From the NCBI GenBank assembly GCA_005784505.1, contig VCAZ01000270.1, positions 1-64,000 on the forward strand: 64,000 bases of DNA. The letters run 5' to 3'. The position numbers were made by a program, and so were the translations under genes. Position 1 is the stretch's first letter. Every line of letters starts with the position of its first letter. Below are positions 54,931 to 64,000 of the stretch, in pieces. The notes beneath the pieces are model-generated. The model saw only the letters and a program-made list of their open reading frames with translations. It had not been told where the DNA came from and ran no database searches. Source of the stretch: Bagarius yarrelli (Eukaryota > Chordata > Actinopteri > Siluriformes > Sisoridae).

Positions 54931-55079
54931 CTTGTGTTAGTATTCATGCATTGATATGACATAATATTAATCTAATATTGTTTGATTACTAGTTCATCTA
55001 TTACTCTTATTTTTGATAGCACATTAATTTTAATTTTAGATGATCAGTCTCCCTTTTCCTAATTTAAGTGCTACTCCTA

Positions 55080-55620
55080 ATATCCAATAATTAATAATAA
55101 TAGAACCCCCTTAATTAATATAGAGTGAAATAATAAATTCCCCCCACACACACTTTCATCTTGGACAAAGGTCTTGAAAATGCTGCTAAATCGGCGAACT
55201 AAATTGTGTAGGTGAGTCGAATTGTTTTGAGGAGCCAATGGGAGGCACTGGAAAGGCTTTCCAAAGCCTCCAGATACCTCACCAGCGGTCGGACCATCCT
55301 TCCGACTGCATAACTCCCTCATGGAGCCCACAGCCGGCGCCGCTTCAGCCAGTTTGGCTGTACTCCATACATCAGCAGAGTTGAACTGTTGGACACCAGC
55401 GGTTGTACGAAGAACCACGTACGGAGACTGGACCTGCTGCCAGGATCCAGCGTGGATTGACCCAGTGGAAAAGGAATTTGCTCTTTCGGGGGAGCAGCCA
55501 AACCTGTCCGTAACATTCTCCTTGGGCCGCCCGTGTCAGGTGCTCCGAGTTAGCCCCCTCCTCATGCAGCTCTTAATGCCTGAGCCTGGTAGACCTGCAG
55601 GATGGCTAAGGCGTGTAGGG
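55080..55620 (-). pseudogene. DIRS-associated ORF1-like region
   Basis: Minus-strand frames with RTGLAAPPKEQIPFPLGQST (about 55505-55445), YGVQPNWLKRRRLWAP and MRELCSRKDGPTAGEVSGGF (about 55320). They lie upstream of the DIRS fragment 52600-53720 on the same strand and share a block with 36985-37262. It is probably the first gene of the DIRS family, but I cannot show a defining motif. Confidence 0.4.
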
Positions 55621-55939
55621 TGACATAGCCTAAGCCTTCACCATGAGGGCAGAAGAAAACTTACATGCCTTATAAAGGAACACCCCTGAAACAATTGTCC
55701 AGCCCAGACCATTTGGGGCAGGGTGGAGGACACCACTGCAGCCCTATGGTTTTGGCAGCCCGGGTTATTATGGCTGTCATCTGTTTTCCTCACAGTAATA
55801 TACAGGAAAACATAGAATATGTATTAATATAGTGTTCAAAATATCATCTAATAGCTCAAATGCAAGAAAACCAAACAGAATATAACATACAGAATATATT
55901 ACAGTTTCAGTTATTTAGGTAACTGTTTAAAAAGTACAG

Positions 55940-56275
55940 GATTAAGCAATAATATATATCCTACACATCACCATCATATGCTGTTTGGCTACACTCTTTC
56001 TCACCACAACTTTACAGTCGCTAATATCTTTTAAATTGCTTCGTTTACATATGTTGTAATCCACCTGTGTGCTCCCTTCTCCGCTCTTCACTATATGCTC
56101 CTCTCTCTTCTGAAAATAAGTATTTACCACAGCTATTTCCTTCCTCTTAGGAAAGTCTACTACCATCTGTCCTGTACTGTTTCTTTCCCTGACTCCAAAC
56201 CTGCCAAACACTACTCTCTCTCCTCTGGGAATACCTCATCTAACTCCACTCCAGAACCTCTCTTTCTCTTCTCCT
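55940..56275 (-). pseudogene. RTE LINE endonuclease, C-terminal half
   Basis: Minus strand. RFGVRERNSTGQMVVDFPKR, VVNTYFQKREEHIV, GEGSTQVDYNICKRSNLKDI and SDCKVVVRKSVAKQH (with S-D-C in place of S-D-H) correspond to the end of the RTE AP endonuclease. The N-terminal half lies at 57222-57665, with about 950 bases of foreign DNA between. Confidence 0.8.
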
Positions 56276-57221
56276 ATCACTTTGCAAGAGAGTGGGCATT
56301 TTGCTGTGTGTTGTGCACCTGTAACCAGTTGAGGGTTGTGTTGCTGCCATTCCATTTAACTACATTGAAGCAGTGTGGGCTCTTGGAGTTGGTGGGGTGA
56401 GCAAGTTATTACAGTATTATGCGAGCCAATAGTATGGTGGCTGCCGGATGGATGATGTGGTCTGCATTATTCTGTGCTTAAAGCCTTTCGTGAAGTGGCC
56501 TGGCATCCTCTTTTACGTACCTCTTTCAAGCATTTCTTTCATATGTGCTTCTTCTACATGGCTTGCAGCTTCCACAGTGCTGCATTGTTTTTTGTTGTTT
56601 TGTTCCCTGTTTTTTTTTGCGCTTTTCTCTCTTTAGGATAATCTGTATTGTCTTTGGTTTGCTGTAGATGTGCTTTGGGCTTAGCTTGACCTGGCTCAGC
56701 TTTAGCTTTGCTTCAGCCTAGCCTAGCATTAGCTTGGCCCTAGCAGCTTGTTTCATTTTGGTTTTGTTTTGAGACCAAGTTGTTGTTTTAATGTTAATGT
56801 TTTGTTATTTGAGTAATTGTGTGGCTTTTGGTATTTTCTTGCAGTGCATGCTATTTTTGATTTTATTTTAATTAGTTTTCTTTGTTAGAGTGGTTATATT
56901 CAGTTTCTTTCAAAAGTAATTTTTTTTTTAGTTTCTTTATTTTTTCTCAAGTGAAAAGGGGCTTTATGAAGGAAATTTGATGTCCTTTAGGATATAAAGG
57001 ATATAAATTTTCACAAGGTGGTGTGGGCTTGCAGTGCATTTCTTGGTGAGGTTGCAAAGGTGTAGTGCACCTGTGTATGTAGTGTTACAAGTTTTACCCA
57101 GACCCAGCATCTACCCCTGCCTGCTCCTGCTCTGTGATGATAATTTGTTTTTATTGTGGCTGGGTGCCATCATTGTTTTTAAAGTGATTTTGAAGGTTTT
57201 CTTTTCGTTTCTTTCCTTCTA
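56276..57221. mobile_element. Insert splitting the RTE endonuclease
   Basis: About 950 bases without recognised coding content, GT/TTTG-rich. CCAGAACCTCTCTTTCTCTT occurs at the left edge (about 56250) and twice at the right edge (about 57230 and 57260), as if the target was duplicated. Confidence 0.5.
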
Positions 57222-57665
57222 ACTCACCCCAGAACCTCTCTTTCTCTTCTAACTCACTCCAGAACCTCTCTTTCTCTTCTTACCCAAAACCTACTTGTAG
57301 GACATAACCACTAACAACATACACCATCAGCCTTTCAACTTCAGACTTATCACCCTGTCTGACACTCTTTTCACCTCCAGAACATTCTACACAAACTCCC
57401 CTTTTAGGATCACCCCTACCCTATTTCTCTTCCTATCCAACCATTTATAAAACAACTTGAGTCCCGATCCCATAGCCTTGCTAACCTTTTACCTGGTCAC
57501 CTGTACACACAATATATCTACCTTCCTCCTCTCCTATCTAACTTTCCCTGCCATTGTCCTAACATTTAGCGTCCATATTTTTAATCCTACACTCTTGCCC
57601 TCTCCTCTTCTTTTTCTGTCTATTAATGTGTCCTACTCTCCTCTTTTGACCAACAGTAGCCCAAT
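57222..57665 (-). pseudogene. RTE LINE endonuclease, N-terminal half
   Basis: The minus strand gives WTLNVRTMAGKV, DILCVQ-like sequence, GFKLFYNG and VGVILK-like sequence, and VKRVSDRV followed by a decayed SAYAPQVG. This includes the start of the AP endonuclease fold with its Asn and Glu metal sites in eroded form. Several stops. Confidence 0.7.
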
Positions 57666-57867
57666 TTCTGCAGGCTACGACTGATGATTCTTATGTTAAG
57701 ATTTGGCAATGTTTTATGACCCTCTCTATTTATCCAAGCTTGGGACTGGCACAGAATTGGAAATTGCCCAAAAAGATACATATTTATATGTCTTGTGTAT
57801 CTTTGTCCTGGTTAGTAATTTCAGGTGGCGTTTCTTTTCTAAGAAATTGAAATAATATTAAGTCTCA

Positions 57868-58615
57868 TATTAGATTAGATTAGATTAGATTCAACTTTAT
57901 TGTCATTGTGCAAGGTACATGTACAGAGCCAATGAAATGCAGGTAGCATCTAACCAGAAGTGCATAAGTGGCTTATTTACAATAAATATCAGTGTAATAA
58001 ATAGGGTATGGGGTTGATAGTTACAGAGGTGGGGGTAAATAATGTACAGAGGTATATGGATAGAGTTTAGAGGTGTAACAATAGATAGTTATAGATTGTG
58101 CAAAGATGCATAGTGATAGGTAGTGCAAAGTACAGAAGTGGCAGTGCAGTAGTAATTTATACTGTATATCAGCTGTTCAGTGCAGAAACAGCCACAGGAA
58201 AGAAGCTCTTTCTCAGTCTGTTTGTGCGGGCTTTGAGGCATCGGTAGCGTCTGCCTGATGGGAGAAGAGTGAACAGTCCATGGTTGGGGTGAGAGGGATC
58301 TTTGATTATGCCTCTCGCCCTTTGCAGACAGTGTTTTTTGTGTATATTGTCCAGGGTGGGTAGCTGAGTGCCGATGATTTGTTGGGCGGTTTTCACCACC
58401 CTCTGAAGGGCTGTGCGGTCTGAAGCAGTGCAGCTGCTGTACCATACTGAGATGCAGTTTGTGAGGATGCTCTCGATGGTACTGCAGTAAAAGTTCTCCA
58501 GTATCCTGTTGCTGAGATGGGACTTTTTAAGTCTCCTCAGAATATAGGCACTGTTGTGCCTTTTTGACCAGGAAAGAAGAGTTCAGATAGATGCATATGC
58601 ATCTATTCATATCCC
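57868..58615 (-). mobile_element. LINE 3' end, copy 1 (CR1/Rex1-like)
   Basis: The minus strand encodes KTAQQIIGTQLPTLDNIHKK, ARGIIKDPSHPNHGLFTLLP and SGRRYRCLKARTNRLRKSFF (58399-58169), the ORF2 C-terminus. The 3' UTR follows with ATTTCATTGGCTCTGTACAT, and the tail is (CTAAT)n at 57870-57893. A second copy is at 63567-64000. Confidence 0.85.
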
Positions 58616-58860
58616 CGCACTAATCCCCGCACTAATCCCCTCTGGTAAAAGCTGTATAACAAGAAAAATTGTATGTCTCTCTGGATAAGGGCGTCTGTCA
58701 AATGCTGCAAATGTAAATGTAAATGTAAAAGTGTTTATCTGCTAACCAGAAGCTTGTGGGGGTAAATTCCCAACACCACCAAGTTACCACTTCTGGTTAT
58801 TTGAGGCCCTGAATAAAATAAGAGCATCTGCGAAATGCAGTAAATGTAAAGTTGTTTAAG
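58616..58860 (+). repeat. Two partial SINE copies
   Basis: Tails CTCTGGATAAGGGCGTCTGT (about 58678) and AGAGCATCTGCGAAATGCAG (about 58820), with a decayed head CTAACCAGAAGCTTGTGGG between. Confidence 0.7.
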
Positions 58861-58907
58861 GCCACAACATTGTAATTTAAGCTCTAATAAAAACCACAGA
58901 ATTAAAT

Positions 58908-58935
58908 TTCTTTTTTTTTTTTTTTTTTTTTTTTT
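58908..58935. repeat. Poly(T) tract
   Basis: About 25 T in a row. Confidence 0.9.
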
Positions 58936-59224
58936 ACATTTTTTCTACTGAAAGTTTAACAGTTAATTTTTGCTTTAAAAAGATTGGATAAACATTTTTT
59001 CGCAGAGGGGAGGACACAGATAAATATTACATGATTAAATGTTAAAAATATTTATCTCAAAGTCAATTAGATGCCAGCCAGCCACCTGAGGCGTTTAATG
59101 ACATGGAACTGTTAGCACACCTGTGACCAACATGCTAAACCTTATAAGCTTGCATTGATCCTGTTTAATTGGTTGCAAACTGCAAAAATAGGCAAGAAAA
59201 GAACAACCACCTGTATTGATCACA

Positions 59225-59268
59225 TTTTTATCTCTGGGTGAAATCTAAAATTCACCCAGAGATAAAAA
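59225..59268. repeat. Perfect 18-bp hairpin
   Basis: TTTTTATCTCTGGGTGAA (59225-59242), an eight-base loop, then TTCACCCAGAGATAAAAA (59251-59268). Confidence 0.95.
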
Positions 59269-59454
59269 GATCCTTCTTTAAGGGAAAAAGATTGCCATGT
59301 TTTTTCCCCCGACACCATAACCAAAAAGCAAATAGAATGAATTATGTAAGTAGTAACCATCATTCAAAAACAAAAATAGCCAAAGTGCACATAAGCCCTC
59401 TTTATCTGAAGAATAACCGTGTTCCAACAAATCACATTCACACCATCAATTCAC

Positions 59455-59585
59455 TTTTTATATACTGCTTACAACAATGGATATTGTCCCAAGACAACTT
59501 TACAGAATTAATGCTTTTAACAATCGAAATTGTTTCAAAGCAGCTTTACAGAATCACATCAAAATACAGAATATTAAACACTTGC
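59455..59585 (-). repeat. L2-family tail fragments
   Basis: Two versions in a row, ACTGCTTACAACAATGGATA... and GCTTTTAACAATCGAAATTG TTTCAAAGCAGCTTTACAG. The second is close to 10825-10875. Confidence 0.65.
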
Positions 59586-59599
59586 TAAAAATTTAAATA

Positions 59600-59900
59600 T
59601 AGTTGCTCCATTATGCTTAAAAAGGATTAAGGAAAACAGTTTGGCACAGTGGCATAATGAGCACACACTCGCCCTAAAGAAAGCAGCCCGAAAAATGTAG
59701 CACAGCTGGAGGAAAACTAAACTAGAGGTATTTCGTATTGCATGGCGGGAAGGTAGCCTATCCCACAGAAATGCATTAAAAACTGCTAGATCTGAAGAGA
59801 ACAAACACAACCCCAGGTATTTATTCAATACAGTGGCTAAAGTAACTAAAAACGAAGCATGAACATGTGTTGACATTTCCAAACAGCAATTTATGAATCG
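59600..59900 (+). pseudogene. L2-like LINE pre-RT linker fragment
   Basis: Plus strand. QWHNEHTLALKKAARK, then a stop, WRKTKLEVFRIAWREGSLSH and NPRYLFNTVAKVTKNEA correspond to the linker at 49188-49470 of the L2. It lies in the presumed 3' region of the CMAS-like gene, antisense to it. Confidence 0.75.
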
Positions 59901-60133
59901 CTGAACAAAAATGGTATGCCTGCACTTAATAATTACCTTTATTTTAACACACTATACAAGACTACATTAATAAAAATTTTTCCTTTTTCTTTTACGAACT
60001 TACGAAACTACATTTGTTAACAAGTTCATAAAACAAGTAACAAATAACCTAAAACCAGAGACAACATTTAAACCCTGGTGCTTAAAAGCATTCCTTAAAT
60101 TGAAAAAAATTGTTTTTCAGATTATAAACTCTT

Positions 60134-60321
60134 TTAATCATCTCCTTTTTTTAAAACTTTTTTAATTTGAAGAATGTGCTCGACAAACTCCCGCAGAGCC
60201 CCGTGTCCTGCTGCTCTCTGGCACGGGTATTTAGCCGCGTTGAGAACCACCATAGGGACGTCCAAGGGCACTGCGCTCAGACCTGCCAGGTTCAGGCAGT
60301 CCACATCTGGCACATCATTAC
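60134..60321 (-). CDS. cmas: Last coding exon, CMAS-like (CMP-sialic acid synthetase)
   Basis: Host-gene exon on the minus strand. N-acylneuraminate cytidylyltransferase activates sialic acid with CTP, in vertebrates mainly in the nucleus. A CTGTTTTCTCTCTGCAG acceptor ends at 60322. The exon starts in codon phase 1 (a Gly codon completed by GT) and reads 61 residues to TAA at 60134-60136. GNDVPDVDCLNLAGLSAVP and GHGALREFVEHIL match the HAD/KdsC-like C-terminal domain of CMAS in order and position, ending a few residues after it as expected. No stop or frameshift; GC content is far above the surroundings. An AATAAA on the minus strand lies at 59938-59943. Earlier exons are not visible up to 64000. 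It could be a divergent paralogue, and a processed or dead copy is not excluded, although the splice acceptor argues against a processed one. Confidence 0.72.
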
Positions 60322-61073
60322 CTGCAGAGAGAAAACAGCTGAGGAACAGTTGGAGTTTGGATGGATCTTCTTTGTTTCTTGTTTAGTATGAGCAATTGGA
60401 GGTATACAGTTGACTTATTTAGTAACCAGATGTTTCTTTTGAACTGCATTTAGCATGTTATTGTTTAAAAATTAATCAGTCTACATGTTGGTTTGGACAC
60501 CTGACCATCACACTCAGTTGTGTTTTTAAACTTCCTATTACAGGTCTACTCCCACTCTTCTTATTAGACAGGGTTCCCACTCTTTCATGAACACCAGATT
60601 GAAGGACTTTTTAAAACATCATTTATTTTATATGAAGCATCTATCAATTCTACAACCCAGCATATGTAGCATCATTAGAGCAATGCTTTGAATGAGTATG
60701 TTTCATAAATTTGAATGTGTATGTTTCATAAAGTTATACTGATATGTATGGATTTTTATATGTCGAAACATAAAATGGAAAATAATCCAAAACAGCACAT
60801 TTTTTTATTGTGAATGCACAGTGACTGCCAAACCTTAAAATAAATGACAAACCACTTTTGCATTTGCATGTATGTAGTTACTAAATAAAAAAAAACAAAT
60901 TAAAAAGACCATTGAGAATTGTGCCAAATGAGAACAATGGAGGTAATCGATGAAGGACGTTATGACAGGTGATGACAGTTCATACTGTACAGCAGTGGTT
61001 TTCAAATTGTGAATGGGACTTTTAAAGAAAAAAAACAAAACTTTTTTTTTTAAAGAAAAAATGACCTAAAAAA
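60322..61073. other. Presumed intron of the CMAS-like gene; no exon seen
   Basis: Low-complexity and AT-rich sequence. No minus-strand exon with splice sites recognised. Confidence 0.4.
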
Positions 61074-61990
61074 TACAAACCCTAATTCCAAGGAAGTTGG
61101 GATCTTGTGTAAAATGTAAATAAAAACAGAATTCAATGATTTTAAAATACTTGTTAAACCATATTTATTGAAAACACCACAAAGACAAGATGTGCAATGT
61201 TACATTTACATTTGCAGCATTTAGCAGACGCCCTTATTCAGAGCGACTTACAATATTCCTTGTTATACAGCTGAGCAATTGGGGGTTAAGGGCCTTGCTC
61301 AGGGGCCCAACAGTGGTTCAAACTTTATTGTTTGTTAGCAAATATTTACTTATTTTAAATTTGATGCCTGCACATTTTAAGAACTGGAACAGGGTTTGGA
61401 ACATTTCACAGGTGGAAACGGGTAGGTGTCATGACTGGTTCAATGTACAATTGCAAGAAATGTAGGTATTTACTCATATACAGTCAATAACTTCATCAGT
61501 AGATTCAGAGAATTCAGAGAAATCTTTAAGCGCAAGCGGCCATGCAAAGTGCAAGCCATACATCACCAAAAATCTCAGCCATCTTCTAAGGGCCTGGGCT
61601 CATCTGAGATGGACTGATGAGAAGTGGAAAAGTGTGCTGTGGATTGACGAGTCCACATATCAAATTGTGGCCTCTGGGCTAAGGAGGAAAGTTCAAAAGT
61701 CAGCATTTGTGATGGTATGGGGGTGTGTTAAGTGCCCACGGCATGGGTAACTTGCACATACGTAGAGGCACCACTGAGGCTGAAAAGTATATACAGGTTT
61801 TAAAACAAAATACTGTCTTTTTAGGGACGTTTCTGCTTATTTCAGCAAATTAATGGCAAACCATTTTCTGCTTGTGTCACAACAGTTTGGCTTCGTAGTA
61901 CTAGACTTGCCCGTCTGCAGTTCAGACCTGTCTCCCATTGAAAATGTATGGCATGAGAGTGCAAAATATGACAATTGCAGGGGATTGTAT
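61074..61990 (+). mobile_element. Tc1/mariner-like transposon, 3' truncated
   Basis: The left end ACCCTAATTCCAAGGAAGTT (61079-61098) is the widespread fish mariner terminal repeat. The transposase remnant has RRPCKVQAIHHQ-like sequence, AHLRWTDEKWKSVLWIDEST (first catalytic Asp, about 61640) and MVWGCVK. Later LDLPVCSSDLSPIENVW, with the family's final acidic residue, lies at about 61905-61950. The second Asp region is eroded, a SINE interrupts the left part, and the right terminal repeat is missing. Confidence 0.75.
61203..61330 (-). mobile_element. SINE inserted in the mariner-like element
   Basis: CATTTGCAGCATTTAGCAGA, CGCCCTTATTCAGAGCGACT and AAGGGCCTTGCTCAGGGGCC are the reverse of the 47921-48120 SINE. 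The head is truncated. Confidence 0.8.
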
Positions 61991-62029
61991 TCTGTTTTTA
62001 TTTACGTTTTGCATGTCATTGTATGTGTT

Positions 62030-62165
62030 AGCAGAGTGGTTAAGGTGTTGTGGGTTTGATTTAAGGCCCTTAACCCCAAATTGCTCACTCGTATAAAGGA
62101 AATAAATGTAAGTGGCTCTGGATTAGGGCACCTGCTGCAAATGCTGCAAACGTGAATGGAATTGG
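62030..62165 (+). repeat. SINE fragment
   Basis: AGAGTGGTTAAGGTGTTGTG, AAGGCCCTTAACCCCAAATT and GTGGCTCTGGATTAGGGCAC; most of the tRNA-like part is deleted. Confidence 0.7.
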
Positions 62166-62299
62166 TGTGTGTAAATGCTATGCCACACCGCAACATATGA
62201 TTGGGAGTCACTGCTCTACTGATTTCATCTTAATTAGAACAGAAGTTGTCTTTGCCAACCTGGCTTGTTGTTTCTTATGTTTTTTTTCTGAACATCAAT

Positions 62300-62412
62300 A
62301 AAATGAAGGGGGAAGTGGTGGCTTAGTGGTTAAGGTGTTGATTCCCAGCACCACCAAGTCGCCACTGTGGGTATAAACGAGATAAATTTGTGCCAAATGT
62401 TGTAGATGTAAA
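62300..62412 (+). repeat. SINE fragment
   Basis: GTGGTGGCTTAGTGGTTAAG (A-box), CCCAGCACCACCAAGTCGCC, then a shortened tail ending in AAATGTTGTAGATGTAAA. Confidence 0.7.
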
Positions 62413-62994
62413 TTTAAAATGTGCATATTGCAGAATAATGATATTACTTTGATTACATTACTTGCCCACCATAGCATTGGCCCGGCAGTAGTTTTTGCTT
62501 TTTTCTTGTGACACAAGTAAACCATGCCAGTAAAAACATAGCCTAATGACCATATCCCGAATACCAAACTCAGAATGTTTCATTTCCATATGTACAAAAT
62601 ACATATTTTCACTTATGTGCACTAATCATAAAAACAGTTAAAAAGGCTTCCAACCAGTGTTTTTTTTTCAGAATACGTTATATCTAGCACAGTTTTATCA
62701 TATGTATAATGCAAAATGTTAGAATACAAGCATCTTAGTCAAATGCAATTTATGCAGCATTTTAAACAGTTTAATTAATGTCATACAATATGTAAACAGC
62801 TAGCACTTATTTCAATGCGGTTTTAATACCTCACATATTGATCACAATATGACTCCACATCTGCACATCAACACATTCCAGGTAGTTTTTTAGCTACCTT
62901 ATTTAAACCCCAGTTATAAGTGCCGTTTCTTTCGGTCGTTAATGGCACATCTAGGACAATTTTTGAAATATAACAATAAACAAAATTTATTTTA
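62413..62994. other. No gene seen
   Basis: AT-rich. A minus-strand open frame around 62450-62567 contains a hydrophobic stretch (WSLGYVFTGMVYLCHKKK) but no splice-supported exon. Confidence 0.35.
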
Positions 62995-63560
62995 AATTCA
63001 GGCACTTTCAGAAGTGCTCTTTCCGGACATAAAGCCATACTGCTGCTCACAAATATCGACAACCCTCCTTAATCTAGCTTGCACTACTCCACTTACTCCC
63101 ATCTCGATCCCTCTGCCTTACTAACCAGTACAAGTTCTTCTCTCCTTTTCTAGTGTCTAACCTAGTGTAAAACTCATTATATGCCTTCTGCTTGGACTTA
63201 GCCACTACCTTCTTCACTGTGTGCCATTCCCTTCTTCTTGGCTAACCTCTTCCTCTCTATACTATCCTGAACTTCTTCATTCCTCATATGACACACCTAG
63301 CACCTTTCTTCCTGTCTCCCTGATCATTTCTGCTGTAGTTTGCCATTCATCTAGAAATACTGACCACCCAGAGCCTGTTTCAATTCCTGTCTAAATTCTT
63401 CACAGTATTCTTTCTTTTTCAGCTTCCACCACTTCGTTTCCAGACCAACATCTTCATACTATGCACAACCATCCTATGCTATGCTGTCTGGCTACACTCT
63501 CTTCCACCACAACTTTACAATCACTAATCTCTTTCAGATCGCTTCGTCTACACAAGATGT
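62995..63560 (-). pseudogene. RTE LINE, endonuclease end to RT start
   Basis: The minus strand gives RRSDLKEISDCKVVV (about 63545), DEWQTTAEMIRETGRKVLGV (about 63340-63290) and FYTRLDTRKGEKNLYWLVRQ (about 63180-63110). EQQYGFMSGKSTSES (about 63050) is the RT finger motif. This fills the gap between the fragments at 55940-57665 and 24150-24560. Multiple stops. Confidence 0.8.
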
Positions 63561-63566
63561 AATTAG

Positions 63567-64000
63567 ATTAGATTAGATTCAACTTAATTGTCATTGTGCA
63601 AGGTACATGTACAGAGCCAATGAAATGCAGTTAGCATCTAACCAGAAGTGCATAAGTGGCTTATTTACAATAAATAGCAATGTAATAAATAGGGTATTAA
63701 GGTTGATAAATACAGAGGTGGGTAAATAATGTACAGAAGGTATATGGATAGAATATAGGGGTGTAACAATAGACAGTTATAGATGGTGCAAAGATGCATA
63801 ATGATAAGGTAGTGCAAAGTACAGAAGTGGCAGTGCAGTAGTAACTAATGCTGCATATCAGCTGTTCAGTGCAGAACAGCCACAGGGAAGAAGCTGTTTT
63901 TCAGTCTGTTTGTGCGGGCTCTGAGGCATCGGTAGCGTCTGCCTGATGGGAGAAGAGTGAACAGTCTGTGGTTGGGGTGAGAGGGATCTTTGATTATGCC
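63567..64000 (-). mobile_element. LINE 3' end, copy 2, runs off the window
   Basis: Direct copy of 57870-58305: ATTAGATTAGATTCAACTTA, GTCATTGTGCAAGGTACATG, AACCAGAAGTGCATAAGTGG and GGCATCGGTAGCGTCTGCCT. The minus strand encodes the same ORF2 C-terminus. It begins inside or at the edge of the RTE fragment (AAGATGTAATTAGATT). Confidence 0.85.

Noticed and set aside
62868..63062. 64-codon minus-strand frame as an upstream CMAS exon
   Set aside because: Its start lies over RTE reverse transcriptase sequence read in another frame, and no donor site follows in a fitting phase.

Overview
This 64 kb window looks like intergenic or intronic DNA of a teleost fish. It is AT-rich and has no bacterial gene organisation. 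It is packed with fish-type transposable elements: L2, RTE and CR1/Rex1-like LINEs with pentanucleotide tails, DIRS tyrosine-recombinase retrotransposons, Ty3/gypsy LTR elements, endogenous retroviruses (ERVs), Tc1/mariner transposons and tRNA-derived SINEs. A catfish-like or other otophysan source is only a guess from the SINE tail. All families were recognised by reading motifs; no database search was run.

The only stretch I would call a real host-gene part is one minus-strand exon at 60134-60321. It has a clean splice acceptor and a 61-residue open end, and resembles the C-terminal HAD-like domain of CMP-sialic acid synthetase (CMAS). Two weak exon candidates lie at 54435-54930. Every other coding stretch is a mobile-element fragment, nearly always broken.

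Layout. 1-7.2 kb: two diverged copies of a ~1.2 kb segment, separated by a SINE and a Tc1 transposon. 7.2-9.2 kb: an internally deleted DIRS element (minus) with inverted terminal repeats. 10.9-12.2 kb: a gypsy LTR remnant. 12.2-18.4 kb: ERV-1 (plus), with LTR, a 1.3 kb leader holding two arrays of hairpin repeats, gag, protease, an extra 2H-phosphoesterase-like segment, RT, a deletion-fused integrase and a partial env. 18.4-20.0 kb: a gypsy remnant (minus). 24.0-25.0 kb: LINE fragments. 25.0-32.7 kb: ERV-2 (minus) with both LTRs and a Lys-type primer binding site, split by a ~2.9 kb L2 LINE. 32.8-38.9 kb: solo LTRs, LINE fragments and a gypsy LTR plus gag. 39.1-40.3 kb: a DIRS fragment. 41.3-45.6 kb: L2 and CR1/Rex1-like LINEs. 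47.0-49.0 kb: SINEs and a LINE tail. 49.1-52.3 kb: an L2 LINE (plus) carrying a SINE. 52.6-55.6 kb: DIRS fragments and a solo LTR. 55.9-58.6 kb: an RTE endonuclease split by an insert, then a LINE 3' end. 59.2-60.3 kb: a perfect hairpin and the CMAS-like exon. 61.1-64.0 kb: a mariner-like element carrying a SINE, more SINEs, RTE, and a second copy of the LINE 3' end.

The most novel observations are in ERV-1. The leader hairpins keep base pairing although their stem sequences change, and a two-histidine segment sits between protease and RT. Both need structure prediction and comparison with other fish elements.
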